DNA from: Comamonadaceae bacterium
GTDB lineage: Bacteria > Pseudomonadota > Gammaproteobacteria > Burkholderiales > Burkholderiaceae_C
Direction of reading: 5' to 3'
Length of the DNA stretch: 64,000 bases
Assembly (NCBI GenBank): GCA_027488215.1
Contig: JAIYCB010000012.1
Span: 62,001 to 126,000 of the forward strand
Positions 1 through 8,322 of this stretch are shown here, piece after piece (positions within the stretch are counted from its first letter, which is position 1; each line of letters opens with the position of its first letter). The notes under the pieces are model-generated. The model was given only the letters and a program-made list of their open reading frames with translations. It was not told the origin of the DNA and did no database searches. The translations under genes and the position numbers were made by a program.

Positions 1-1234
1 AAGTGTCACTCGTAACTAGAACATCAGCGATCTTTACGCGAGTGGCTGTGTTGTAGATGTATAGCCTCGTGATGTCATTGCCGAATGGATCGATGAATTG
101 CATCGGCATCACCAATCGGGTTCCAGCGTGGTTTAAGTACAGTCTCCAAAAGAAATTGGTGGACGCATCTGGGAATGGAATCGTGAAAGCCTCAGTGGCT
201 GTCTTGGCTGCGGTGTCAATTTCAAAGATGAACGGGTGGTCAACAATCAGGTAGTACACCTTGCTGTAATCGGGTGAAATCACCATCCAACCCGGCACGT
301 TGTAGGTGTCTTTCATGCCAAGACTGATTCGTGAGAGCGTTGCCCCGGTAAGACGCGACTTTTCAAAAACAGAGAACTCAATGACCGAGCTGTTGCCGTT
401 TTCGTCAGGCAGGCTTTCGGTGTACGCGGCAACCCAGAAACTGTCCGTCACCGGGTTGTAAACCGCTGCAAACTCAAAGTAGGTCAGGGGCTCTTCGATG
501 ACTTCACGCGTAGCAGGATCATCGGGAGACAAAAATCCGACCGTACCGCCATTGACGCCGCTGACCCCGCGAACACCAAAATCTGAGGTCAACCAGACCG
601 ATCCGGCGGTTACACCTTGAGTGCAGACTTCAAAGGTCAAATTGGGTAACGCACCAGATGTTCCAAGCCCGAAGTTTTTGAAAAAGATGGAGCCACGGCC
701 CCGGTAGGCTGGCGCATTAGGATGACCATCGGGATCGGGCATCTGGTTCGCAGCACCCGTGTACACCGTCATGCGCGTCCAAGCGTTGGTGTTATCGCTG
801 GCATCGACCGAACTGCCTTCGGCGGCATTGGATTTGTTGTAGATCAGCTTGCCGTTGGCCCAAATACGGGTTACATCGAAAATTTCCACATCGGTCAGCA
901 AGAAGTGCAGATCCACTTCGTAGGTGTACGTGGTTTGGCTCACGCCTCCCCCACCCTTCCCGCCCTGCTCTGTGGTGGTGGCAATTTCGCGCTTTTCGCT
1001 TGCCCAGATCAACTGACCCGACATGCGCATCGTGCCTTGCAAATACGGGATGGGGGAGCCATAAGCGCTGCTGGAGACCGTCAAGTCTTCTATGCGCGGA
1101 CCCGAGATGTTTTGATCTGGGGCAAAGGCCATGCCCAACGCATTGCCTGCCATCCAGCCCCATGAAGCACCCGTGGTGCCGCCCACGGCAAAGCCCACCG
1201 CTGCTCCAGCGGCCGAAATGATGAGTTGGGACAT
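1..1234 (-). CDS. Phage tail host-specificity / tip protein, N-terminal part (runs off the window)
   Basis: The reading frame opens at 1234 (start MSQLIISAAG) and stays open to the window edge, giving about 411 residues of a longer protein. The N-terminus has a glycine-rich hydrophobic stretch (GWMAGNALGMAFAP), then GPRIEDLTVSSSAYGSPIPYL, a pattern typical of gpJ-like/GTA Orfg15-like central tail proteins. The start overlaps the stop of the NlpC/P60 gene (TGATG), implying translational coupling. In related phages and in the Rhodobacter GTA this protein forms the distal tail hub and contacts the host. The receptor-binding C-terminus is not visible. Confidence 0.8.
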   Translation of the reverse strand, partial: MSQLIISAAGAAVGFAVGGTTGASWGWMAGNALGMAFAPDQNISGPRIEDLTVSSSAYGSPIPYLQGTMRMSGQLIWASEKREIATTTEQGGKGGGGVSQTTYTYEVDLHFLLTDVEIFDVTRIWANGKLIYNKSNAAEGSSVDASDNTNAWTRMTVYTGAANQMPDPDGHPNAPAYRGRGSIFFKNFGLGTSGALPNLTFEVCTQGVTAGSVWLTSDFGVRGVSGVNGGTVGFLSPDDPATREVIEEPLTYFEFAAVYNPVTDSFWVAAYTESLPDENGNSSVIEFSVFEKSRLTGATLSRISLGMKDTYNVPGWMVISPDYSKVYYLIVDHPFIFEIDTAAKTATEAFTIPFPDASTNFFWRLYLNHAGTRLVMPMQFIDPFGNDITRLYIYNTATRVKIADVLVTSDT

Positions 1235-1665
1235 CAGTGAACCCCTGGAAGTTGGAATGCTGCGACAAAGAACATTGCTTTGCTGAACATGAGCCGCTGC
1301 TCGACCACCTTGCCGTAGGCTGAGGCTGCGTGGATGATGCTGAAACCGCCATGCCGGTAATCACCGATGATTCCGAAATGCTGTGGCAGCTTGTCAAAGC
1401 CCACCACCACGACGTCACCGATCTGCAGCTGATCCAACGGAACCCATGTCATCTTTTCTCTGGCCATGGCCATCAGTGCACGGCCATCGGGATAGCGGCT
1501 GTAGCCGGTTACATCAAAGTCCTGCTGCACCATACCCAGCTCACGGGCCACACCAATGACCAGACCAATGCAATCAACCCCAACTGCTTTTAAGCGGGCC
1601 TGGTGATGAAAAGGTGTACCCAACCAGTCGCGAGCAGCTGCGACAACTCTTGTGCGATCGGTCAT
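1234..1665 (-). CDS. NlpC/P60-family tail peptidase
   Basis: A 143-aa protein starting MTDRTRVVAAARDWLGTPF. The segment GVDCIGLVIGVARELG carries the catalytic Cys of the NlpC/P60 fold; the later GDVVVVG and HFGIIGDYRHGGFSIIHAA segments carry the expected His positions. Enzymes of this family cut peptidoglycan stem peptides, and in tails they are thought to open the cell wall during DNA injection. It sits between DUF2163 and host-specificity genes exactly as gene 14 does in the Rhodobacter GTA. Start and stop overlap both neighbours. Confidence 0.85.
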   Translation of the reverse strand: MTDRTRVVAAARDWLGTPFHHQARLKAVGVDCIGLVIGVARELGMVQQDFDVTGYSRYPDGRALMAMAREKMTWVPLDQLQIGDVVVVGFDKLPQHFGIIGDYRHGGFSIIHAASAYGKVVEQRLMFSKAMFFVAAFQLPGVH

Positions 1666-2537
1666 CAGGATCCCCCATTGCTGGAAGTGGTGCCCCGCCG
1701 ACCCACAATGGCCGTGATCTTGTCGATGCCCGGCACATGAGGCTCACCCTGAAAATTCAAGCCGTTGTTGAATTTGTCTATGCAGTCTTCGAGATAGCGC
1801 TTTTTGCAGCCAGCTGTGGCCACAAAATAATCACCCACCTCGGGTTGCACGATCAAGGGCAGTTGCAGGGTGAAGGTGTTGCTGGTGTGGCTTTTCACCA
1901 CCGCTCGCATTTGGTTGCAAGTGCCGCCTATGAAACCCACCGTCCCGTTTTCAAAAAAACCATCGGGCATCGGGTTGAAATCTTCGATGAAGGTCTGTTT
2001 GTCGATCACGCTGCCGACACGGCAAACCTTGGTGATTGGATTGAGATCGACCTTGCACAGGCTGTCGCCCAGGCGGGCACGGCAAGTGGCCGAGACCACG
2101 GAGCCCACCGGTTGCTGAAAAAACTGCTGCAGACCGCGCAACTCAACTTTGACCATGCCGTTGCCAAGGGTGACTTCGCCCAGCGTGCCTACCATGATGA
2201 CTTCAAACCCGTCTTGCAGCGCCTCGTAGTTGTAACGGGCAATGGTGAACTTTGAGTTTCGCCACAGGCCTCCCAAAATATCCACCCGAGTGAACAATGT
2301 GCCATCGTCCAGGGTGCTCAGCTCCAAGTTGTCCACACTGAAACCCGAGTTCATCTCCAGACTGGAAATATTCAAACCCTGCGAGGATTGGTACAAGGTG
2401 TTGTCAAACTCAATGGGCTCGTCTGCGCTGGTAAAACCGTAAACTCGAAAATCGGGGCGCTCGATACGCAGTGCATACGCCAAAGTGGTCGAGCCCAAAG
2501 CGTAGTGCGCGGCCAAAGCTGGGGGTAGGGTTTTCAT
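1665..2537 (-). CDS. DUF2163 (BR0599-type) distal tail protein
   Basis: A 290-aa protein matching the DUF2163 pattern: an N-terminal beta-rich domain (YALRIERPDFRVYGFTSAD), a central CRARLGDSLC segment, and the C-terminal GCKKRYLEDCIDKFNNGLNF and GEPHVPGID signature. In the Rhodobacter GTA the matching protein (g13) is part of the tail baseplate/hub. It overlaps the DUF2460 gene by four bases and the peptidase gene by one, so the tail-end genes form one coupled operon. Function beyond a structural role is not established from sequence. Confidence 0.82.
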   Translation of the reverse strand: MKTLPPALAAHYALGSTTLAYALRIERPDFRVYGFTSADEPIEFDNTLYQSSQGLNISSLEMNSGFSVDNLELSTLDDGTLFTRVDILGGLWRNSKFTIARYNYEALQDGFEVIMVGTLGEVTLGNGMVKVELRGLQQFFQQPVGSVVSATCRARLGDSLCKVDLNPITKVCRVGSVIDKQTFIEDFNPMPDGFFENGTVGFIGGTCNQMRAVVKSHTSNTFTLQLPLIVQPEVGDYFVATAGCKKRYLEDCIDKFNNGLNFQGEPHVPGIDKITAIVGRRGTTSSNGGS

Positions 2538-3460
2538 GACTCGCGCACCTCTTCCAGTACCACTTGAGGGCCAGCGACCAGCCGGTTTTCATAGTTCCCA
2601 CCCAACGCCAGGTCCCAATCAATGGAGTCATCCATAAAGTGGACTGGCACATAGAAATTGCCTTGCCACGTCAAAGTGTCGGTGGCCTGAGGGTGTAACT
2701 CACCCAAAGCACTCAAAATGGTCATTCCGGTGGTGTTTACCGCGAGCGTGACCGTGAGACCCGTGATGTTGGTGATCTCGTGGGACCGGTTGTTCAGCAC
2801 CGATATCGCGGTTCCCGTGACCCCGCTCAAGTAAAGCCGTTTGCCTACGGACAATTGGGCAACGAAACCCGATGAGGGAAATGCGAATGTCGTGACTGCC
2901 CCTGGTGTGGCGGTATCGGCGGCATTGGAAGCCATGGGGACAAACGCGACGATACCCGTCAGATAATTGAACGTGTATTGCCCGGGGGCTGTTCCCGAAC
3001 TGACCAAGATGCCGTTTTTGTAAATGGTCGGCACAACGATTGGGCGGGTGATTTTCCGATCCCGAAATCGGGTTGTGCCGGTTAACGTGTACCGCTTCAT
3101 CAAGTTGTAATAGGGCAGCCCGTAGCCTTTTCCCGACTCACCCCAATTAAGACCAACAGCTGAGCCGTATAGCTTGCCTTCGGTGGCTGCGACCGTGTCG
3201 TCCTTGGGATCACGCAATAGCATCCCGTAGGCACCCCCATCGGTCACTTCGTACAGGGCTTCAATTTGTTGCCACTGCTCGATGAGCATCGGGACCACCC
3301 CCAGCTCGTACTGGCGAACGGTGCGGGTCCAATTGACGTTGACCTGCTGCTCGCCGTTGTATGTGGTCACGCGGGTGTTGTTGCGCATGTTTTTGCCGCG
3401 CACCCCGGCTGCGATCACACTGTTGGGGATGATGATGTCGGGTAAAACAGTGATTGCCAT
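2534..3460 (-). CDS. DUF2460 distal tail protein
   Basis: A 308-aa protein. The middle segment (LPYYNLMKRYTLTGTTRFRDR, then KITRPI and a YTFNYLTGIVAF stretch) is the DUF2460 pattern, the family of Rhodobacter GTA g12, which forms the distal tail ring below the tape measure. This copy is longer than the usual 200-210 aa family size; an extra beta-rich stretch near residues 180-260 probably accounts for it. It starts 1 bp downstream of the tape-measure stop (ATG at 3460). Confidence 0.8.
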   Translation of the reverse strand: MAITVLPDIIIPNSVIAAGVRGKNMRNNTRVTTYNGEQQVNVNWTRTVRQYELGVVPMLIEQWQQIEALYEVTDGGAYGMLLRDPKDDTVAATEGKLYGSAVGLNWGESGKGYGLPYYNLMKRYTLTGTTRFRDRKITRPIVVPTIYKNGILVSSGTAPGQYTFNYLTGIVAFVPMASNAADTATPGAVTTFAFPSSGFVAQLSVGKRLYLSGVTGTAISVLNNRSHEITNITGLTVTLAVNTTGMTILSALGELHPQATDTLTWQGNFYVPVHFMDDSIDWDLALGGNYENRLVAGPQVVLEEVRES

Positions 3461-5944
3461 TTAGGTGTTCCTGGCCAGTGCACGCTGCACGCTCAAACCG
3501 GCCTGAGTGGCGATTTGGGCTTGTGTGCGGCGGTCGGTGGGACTGTTGAAGGTGAAGTTGTTGATCACGTTCACCGTGGGGGGCTGGTCGGCGTAGGGAA
3601 TGACCTGGCCGTTTTGGTCGTCCATCAGCAGGTATTCCCGCCCAGAGGAGACTCTCAAAAGCTCAGGTCCCTGCTCGTTGACCTGGTACAACCCATTTGC
3701 AGAAACAGGACCACCCGAGGCCAAGCCGGGAATGGTGCCAAAGCCACCCGTCAAGGTCAGCATGTTTTCCAATGCATCGCCACCCATGGTGCTGGCTACC
3801 GCCGCCGTTCCAGCCGTGCCAAAGAGCGAGCCAGCGGCCATACCCAAAATCGATCCAAGCCAACCCATGCCGCCATCGCCGCCTAAGGCAGCGGCCAACT
3901 GCTGCTTGATGATGATTCGGGTGATGTCAGCCACGATCGAATTGGCCAGCTCGGTGAAGCTCAGCTTGCCAGTGGTGACAAACTCCACCAAAGCGTCTTC
4001 CATGCCCTGAAAGGCACGGTTCATGGCGCTTTCGACCTGCGTGGCCGCGTCATTGGCTTCTTCTTGGTACTTGCGCACCGCCTCCGACGCACCAAAAATG
4101 GCTTCGCGCTGCCGGTTGTAGGCCAACTCAATCAGTGAAGAGGCGTTGGCGGTCTGTATGGCGGCGTTGGCCATCGCCTCAGAAGTGTCAGCCTGAGGGT
4201 CTTGCTTGCGCAACTGGCGAATGCGCTCTTGCAAGTCCAGCTCGATTTGACGGGCCGCCGTGAGCTTGAGCACTTCCAGCGTGGTCTTGCCCAGTAGCCC
4301 GATGGCAAACAAGGCGTTGGCGTTATCTAAGTCTGCCAGGCGGGCACGCTCACGGGTAGCCAGATCAAACCGTGCTTGCACTGCCAGCAACTTGAGCTGT
4401 GAGTCGGTGATGGCCTGATTGGTCTCTATCTCGGCCGCCGTGCGCTTGCGCATGGCCTCCTCCGCCCGATTACTGGCTTCGGCCATCTGCACTTGCGTAG
4501 CGCCTCGGCGCGCCATGGCCTCTTGAGCCAGGCGGATTTCCTCATCGTAGGCTGCGCGCACAGTTGCCAGGTTATCGGCCAAGAGCGCTTGCTTACGGGT
4601 TTCCGCTTCGCGCAGAGTGATGTATTCCAGACCATAGACATAGTCGAGCATCTGTTCACGGCTTTTGAGCAACTTGCTTTCAGCTGCGATGGCATCTTCC
4701 AGCGCCTTGATCTGGCCATCCAAAATCTTTTTGAACGGGTCGTCGCGAAACCTGTTCTCGTTTCCCAAACTCGAAACGTTCGGCACGGGTGGCAAGGCTT
4801 TGGGAACGGGTGGCTTGGTTGGGGTTGCCTGATTGCTTTGCATGAACTGCTCGCGCAGCGCAGTGGTCAGCACAGTGCCATCTTTAAGCAGTGCGGCATA
4901 GCGCTCATTGGCTTCCTTGAGAACAAGGGCGCGTTTGTCTAGCGCCGCACGCAAATCCTGGCTGCTGCCCTGCCCTAAAGTTTTGACTTCGTCCCAAAGT
5001 TTTTTGCCGAATTCAACGGCCACCACCGAATCGGCGATCACGACCGCTACGCTGGCGCTCAGTGCACTGATGACCCTGGCTACGCCGACCACTGCTTCGG
5101 CCACCGTAGCCAAAAACAACACCGCTTGCTGTGCCCAGTTTCTGATCGAGTTGTCCGCAGCCAAGGTTTGCATTGACTGACGCACGCCATTTGGGGCGCT
5201 CTCCAGCTTGAGCAGTGTGCTCAGCAAGTCGTTGAAGACCGGCACCAGTTGGTTGGCCACCGACTGAAACACACTTTGGCTGACCAGTTGCAGCCGCACC
5301 ATGTTTTTTTGCAATTCGTCGGCTGCCTGTGCTTGCTGCGCTGTCACGCGCAACTGAAACTCCCCTGCAACGCCAAGGTCCTTGACGACCGTCAACAGGT
5401 TGGCACCGCTGCGCCCCATAAGCACCTGCGCAATGGTAGTTTTCTCCACACCGTCGCGGTACTGGTTGAGCTGCTCGGCCAGACGAAGAAACACCTCATC
5501 AGGGCCTAAGCCCCGCAACTGCTCGATCGACAAGCCCAGTGCCTTGAAGGCACCGGCAGTTTGTTTTCCGCCGTTTTGTGCATCAACGACAGCACGCGAG
5601 AGTCGCTGCAAGGCGCTGCTCAGGGCATCCATGTCGGTACCCGAGAGACGAGCTACCGACGCCAGTGTGGAAAGCGTCTCCACGGTGCCACCGGTTTTGT
5701 CCGCCAAATCGTCCAAGTCGCCCGCGAGTTGTATGGCGCGCTCGATCTGGTTTTTGACTTGATTAACCGCCAGCCCGACTGAGACCGCCAAGCCCAGCGT
5801 CTGCAGGCCACTTTTGACCATGGCCACGGCACGGTCGATCTGCGCCATCTGGCGCTCAGCCATCTGGGCAGCGCGGCCCAAGTCCGACTCGAACTTGGCC
5901 GTGCTGGCCGACATTTCAACGACAACAGAACCGAGAGTGGCCAT
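3461..5944 (-). CDS. Tail length tape-measure protein
   Basis: An 827-aa protein, long and mostly helical with many Ala/Glu/Arg/Gln repeats, as expected of a tape measure. The C-terminal part has a Gly/Ala-rich hydrophobic stretch (GMGWLGSILGMAAGSLFGTAG) followed by GGPVSANGLYQVNEQGPELL, a sequence typical of lambda-like tape measures. The protein sets tail length and exits into the cell envelope at injection. Its position directly after the tail chaperone pair supports the call. An 827-aa tape measure would predict a tail of roughly 120 nm if the usual 1.5 angstrom per residue rule holds (inference). Confidence 0.9.
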   Translation of the reverse strand: MATLGSVVVEMSASTAKFESDLGRAAQMAERQMAQIDRAVAMVKSGLQTLGLAVSVGLAVNQVKNQIERAIQLAGDLDDLADKTGGTVETLSTLASVARLSGTDMDALSSALQRLSRAVVDAQNGGKQTAGAFKALGLSIEQLRGLGPDEVFLRLAEQLNQYRDGVEKTTIAQVLMGRSGANLLTVVKDLGVAGEFQLRVTAQQAQAADELQKNMVRLQLVSQSVFQSVANQLVPVFNDLLSTLLKLESAPNGVRQSMQTLAADNSIRNWAQQAVLFLATVAEAVVGVARVISALSASVAVVIADSVVAVEFGKKLWDEVKTLGQGSSQDLRAALDKRALVLKEANERYAALLKDGTVLTTALREQFMQSNQATPTKPPVPKALPPVPNVSSLGNENRFRDDPFKKILDGQIKALEDAIAAESKLLKSREQMLDYVYGLEYITLREAETRKQALLADNLATVRAAYDEEIRLAQEAMARRGATQVQMAEASNRAEEAMRKRTAAEIETNQAITDSQLKLLAVQARFDLATRERARLADLDNANALFAIGLLGKTTLEVLKLTAARQIELDLQERIRQLRKQDPQADTSEAMANAAIQTANASSLIELAYNRQREAIFGASEAVRKYQEEANDAATQVESAMNRAFQGMEDALVEFVTTGKLSFTELANSIVADITRIIIKQQLAAALGGDGGMGWLGSILGMAAGSLFGTAGTAAVASTMGGDALENMLTLTGGFGTIPGLASGGPVSANGLYQVNEQGPELLRVSSGREYLLMDDQNGQVIPYADQPPTVNVINNFTFNSPTDRRTQAQIATQAGLSVQRALARNT

Positions 5945-5963
5945 GGGGGTGCTTCTTTGTTAA

Positions 5964-6281
5964 TCAGCTCTTTTTGCGAAAAAGCGACTTGATCAGGGCC
6001 GACTGCGCCTTGGGGTCGCTCAGCAGCTTGCCGTCGGTGCGTTTGGCCAGGTGGCGGTGTTGCTCATGCCAAGGGATAAAGTCCTCGGGCACATAAGGCT
6101 CAGGGCGGCGTTTGGCATCGCGCTGCAGGTTGGCCGCCAATGCCTGGCCAATGCCATGACGTTGATCGGCTACCAGATCGCCAAAGGGCTCCAGCTTGTA
6201 GAACGCACGCCACTCACACAGCTCCAAACTGGACGTCTGGGTCAGCAGCTGGCGCACCGTCATGCCCAGAGCCAGCGCCAA
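5964..6281 (-). CDS. Tail assembly chaperone T part (DUF4035-like), expressed by -1 frameshift from the upstream gene
   Basis: A frame of 105 aa (ALALGMTVRQLLTQTSSLEL...PFGDLVADQRHG) matching the small T-type chaperone of lambda-like tails. It has no good start: the first possible codon at 6281 is TTG, an internal ATG is at 6263, and neither has a clear ribosome binding site. The frame is open upstream to 6317, where it joins the upstream chaperone frame at a slippery sequence (see 6271-6323). It is therefore most likely made as the C-terminal part of a G-T fusion that loads the tape measure during tail assembly. Confidence 0.8.
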   Translation of the reverse strand: MALALGMTVRQLLTQTSSLELCEWRAFYKLEPFGDLVADQRHGIGQALAANLQRDAKRRPEPYVPEDFIPWHEQHRHLAKRTDGKLLSDPKAQSALIKSLFRKKS

Positions 6282-6323
6282 GCGCAGGTAAAACCTGCGC
6301 TCAGGCTGGCCAATCAGTTTTTT
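6271..6323 (-). promoter_or_regulatory. Programmed -1 ribosomal frameshift signal (slippery heptamer plus hairpin)
   Basis: On the minus strand the last codons of the G-type chaperone read GTA AAA AAC TGA, containing the heptamer A AAA AAC (6323-6317) in the zero frame. A -1 slip continues CTG ATT GGC CAG with no stop into the T-type frame. After a 6-nt spacer a long hairpin begins: GCCAGC (6310-6305) pairs with GCTGGC (6276-6271), CTG/TGG pairs (two wobble) with one bulged C continue it, and AGCGCAGGT (6301-6293) pairs perfectly with ACCTGCGCT (6289-6281) around a TTT loop. Heptamer, spacer and stem meet the standard criteria. Confidence 0.88.
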
Positions 6324-6673
6324 ACGGCTTCTTCCTCGGCCTTGACGCCCAGCCCGTTCAATCGCTGCGCCGCCTCAAACACCCTCTCCAGAGCGGCTGC
6401 TGATTTGAGGGCCAAGCGGGGGATGTCACCTACGTCAAAGAGGCGGTTACCCGCTGCATCGACCAAAGTAAGCGCCACCAGCTTGGCACGCAGATTTCGC
6501 ATGTCAGGCATGCGGCTGCCATCTGCATTGACGGTGACCATGCTGGCCTCAAAGGCATCTCGATCTGCACCGGTCATAGAGCGGACAAAGACCGATCCGC
6601 CCCACTCGGGCACCTCTACCTGCAGGTTTTGCAGGTCGCTCGCTTCCAGAATTTGTTCTTTGGTTAAGGTCAT
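6314..6673 (-). CDS. Tail assembly chaperone G part
   Basis: A 119-aa acidic helical protein starting MTLTKEQILEASDLQNL, preceded by a GGAG-type ribosome binding site. Size, position between tail tube and tape measure, and the frameshift signal at its 3' end match the lambda gpG family. With occasional -1 frameshifting it makes both G and a G-T fusion, whose ratio controls tail assembly. Residues near the N-terminus (VEVPEWGGSVFVRSMTGADRD) resemble the phage tail assembly chaperone domain. Confidence 0.82.
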   Translation of the reverse strand: MTLTKEQILEASDLQNLQVEVPEWGGSVFVRSMTGADRDAFEASMVTVNADGSRMPDMRNLRAKLVALTLVDAAGNRLFDVGDIPRLALKSAAALERVFEAAQRLNGLGVKAEEEAVKN

Positions 6674-6684
6674 GGGGTGACTCC

Positions 6685-7323
6685 TTACAAACCAGTGACC
6701 GCGCCTGTAATGCGCAGATCAACCGAGGACCGCACCACCGCATCGACGCCGCCCGCCAAGCTGAACTTCTTGACGTAGGCATTGAAGGTGATCACCGTGG
6801 CATCGGGCAATGTCATCTTGAAGTTCGAGAGCACGCCCGAGACTTGCTTGGAGCGCAGCGCCACATGACCGGAGTTGTCCGAGTCGTAATCGATCTCGAA
6901 AGTGAATTGACCCGAATCGACCAAGCCCAGCACGAATTCTTTGGCCACGCTGGAGAGGTTGGTCACATCGATTTCGCTGGCCGCACCATCAAAACCGCTG
7001 AAGCTGCGCACATTCACGATCGAAGTAAATGTCACCGACGTGGCTGTACCCGCTGCTGTGATGGTCTTGCCGCTGGTGTCGATGTAGATGGCAAAGGTGT
7101 TGGTCGTGATGTTGCGAACGCTCACCGTCTGACCGTTGAGCACCGAGGCATCGGCGCCAGTCAGTCCAGCCAAGTTGACCACATCGCCATTGGCAAAGCC
7201 GTGGGCTGTGGCAGTGATGATGGTGGGGTTGCCCAGGCTGATGCCTGTGATCGTCTTGGCGGCACCCGAACCGGTGCCGATGGACAGAACGCTGCCCTGC
7301 GCAGAAATTGCAGTTGAAGTCAT
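6685..7323 (-). CDS. Major tail tube protein
   Basis: A 212-aa protein beginning MTSTAISAQGSVLSIG. The ATG at 7323 is chosen because TCTGGAG lies just upstream; a longer frame to 7389 reads through two terminator hairpins and is not credible. The C-terminal half (DSGQFTFEIDYDSDNSGHVAL ... MTLPDATVITFNAYVKKFSL) has the TF-x-A-x-V pattern of siphovirus tube proteins. An inserted segment near residues 25-100 (ITTNTFAIYIDTSG) is typical of extra surface domains in such proteins. It is preceded by tandem terminators, as noted separately. Confidence 0.87.
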   Translation of the reverse strand: MTSTAISAQGSVLSIGTGSGAAKTITGISLGNPTIITATAHGFANGDVVNLAGLTGADASVLNGQTVSVRNITTNTFAIYIDTSGKTITAAGTATSVTFTSIVNVRSFSGFDGAASEIDVTNLSSVAKEFVLGLVDSGQFTFEIDYDSDNSGHVALRSKQVSGVLSNFKMTLPDATVITFNAYVKKFSLAGGVDAVVRSSVDLRITGAVTGL

Positions 7324-7340
7324 TTGGTGCTCCAGAAATG

Positions 7341-7362
7341 AAAAAACCCGCACGAGGCGGGT
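7341..7362 (-). terminator. Intrinsic terminator immediately upstream of the tail tube gene (proximal)
   Basis: On the minus strand ACCCGC pairs with GCGGGT around a 5-nt loop and is followed by six T. Only about 18 nt separate it from the tail-tube start, leaving no room for a promoter between them. Transcription of the tube gene must therefore read through it. Confidence 0.75.
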
Positions 7363-7372
7363 GGAGGGGGCG

Positions 7373-7397
7373 AAAAAAAACCCGCTCAAGGCGGGTT
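7373..7397 (-). terminator. Intrinsic terminator upstream of the tail tube gene (distal)
   Basis: AACCCGC pairs with GCGGGTT around a 5-nt loop and is followed by eight T. The stem and loop are identical to those of the terminator before the major capsid gene (10711-10733). It ends the head-completion gene block. Confidence 0.8.
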
Positions 7398-7426
7398 AGT
7401 GAGGGAACGGAAACGGGCGGCGGCAA

Positions 7427-7777
7427 TCAGGTGTGCCAGATCGAGTAGTCCGCCATCACGCGGTGCAACTTAACGTCGCTTTCGTAGATGTCTTGGGCAA
7501 GGATTTGGACGTTGGGCAAAGCCCAGCCGTCCATCAATCCGGCTACAACGGTGGCGATCTGCTGCGCTTGCGCGTAGGTGCTTGCATAGACATCTACCTG
7601 TAAACGGGTATTGGTCAGGCCCGTTCGCCCGGACAACACGTTTTCGACGTTTTGCGTCACGCGCTGATAGACGATGTAGGGCCGCTCGACGTTATCGGGG
7701 GCAATTTGGGGATAGACCCGGTCTTGTGCATCGGTGGCGTTTTGCACCAGGGCTACAAACAATTCCTGCATGCTCAT
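7427..7777 (-). CDS. Tail terminator/completion protein, DUF3168 family
   Basis: A 116-aa protein: MSMQELFVALVQNATDAQDRVYPQIAPDN...PYIVYQRVTQ, then RLQVDVYASTYAQAQQIATVVAGLM. This is the DUF3168 pattern, a family equivalent to lambda gpU and Rhodobacter GTA g8 that caps the tail tube at the head-proximal end. It overlaps the gp10-like gene by four bases (ATGA). Confidence 0.83.
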   Translation of the reverse strand: MSMQELFVALVQNATDAQDRVYPQIAPDNVERPYIVYQRVTQNVENVLSGRTGLTNTRLQVDVYASTYAQAQQIATVVAGLMDGWALPNVQILAQDIYESDVKLHRVMADYSIWHT

Positions 7778-8322
7778 GACTGACGAGCCTTTTGAACTTC
7801 TTGGGGCAGACGCTGCAGCATGTATTCGCGCATGGCCTGTACCGATTGGTATTTCTTGGCTTCGTAGGCCGGGCGCAGGAAAGGATGCGGTGGCACAAAC
7901 ACCCCGGTGGCGTGTTGATGGTGGCGGTGGCGCTTCCAGTTGGTACCGCTGGGTTTCGGGGCCACGTAGTGGTGACCCAGTTCAACCCAGGCACCGTAAA
8001 AAGCGTCCTGCGACTTGTTTTGGCGCTTACCTTGGCCGCGATACTTCTTACCCTGCCGCACGGTCACGTAATACATGGCCTGCTGGGCATTGGATTTTTC
8101 TGGGATATAGGCCGTGACGATCGACCGCTTGAGGGTGCCTGGAGGCTGGTGACCCATCACCGCCAAGGGCATGACCGGTGCATTGATACGGGCCTGATCG
8201 CGCACCAGGCGGGCACCAGCGTTGACCGAAGCACGCAGCACATTGCGCTGAATGTTCTTGGGCAAGGTTTGCATGGCGCGCTTGAGTTCAGCAAACCCTT
8301 TGATGTGCACCAATTCAGCCAT
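7774..8322 (-). CDS. HK97 gp10-like head-tail morphogenesis protein
   Basis: A 182-aa basic protein starting MAELVHIKGFAELKRAMQTLPKNI, followed by VLRASVNAGARLVRDQARINAPV, the characteristic HK97 gp10 family N-terminus. These proteins act at the neck between head and tail. It overlaps the head-closure gene by eight bases. The C-terminal part carries an unusual His-rich loop (HRHHQHATG) whose meaning is unknown. Confidence 0.83.
   Translation of the reverse strand: MAELVHIKGFAELKRAMQTLPKNIQRNVLRASVNAGARLVRDQARINAPVMPLAVMGHQPPGTLKRSIVTAYIPEKSNAQQAMYYVTVRQGKKYRGQGKRQNKSQDAFYGAWVELGHHYVAPKPSGTNWKRHRHHQHATGVFVPPHPFLRPAYEAKKYQSVQAMREYMLQRLPQEVQKARQS

Noticed and set aside
792-1418. 208-aa minus-strand ORF overlapping the tail tip and peptidase genes
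   Set aside because: It is a shadow frame: Trp/His/Gly-rich composition without domain features and it covers two well-supported genes.
7324-7389. N-terminal extension of the tail tube ORF (MSGFFFAPSTRL...)
   Set aside because: It is encoded by terminator hairpin sequence and has no ribosome binding site; the ATG at 7323 with TCTGGAG is the real start.
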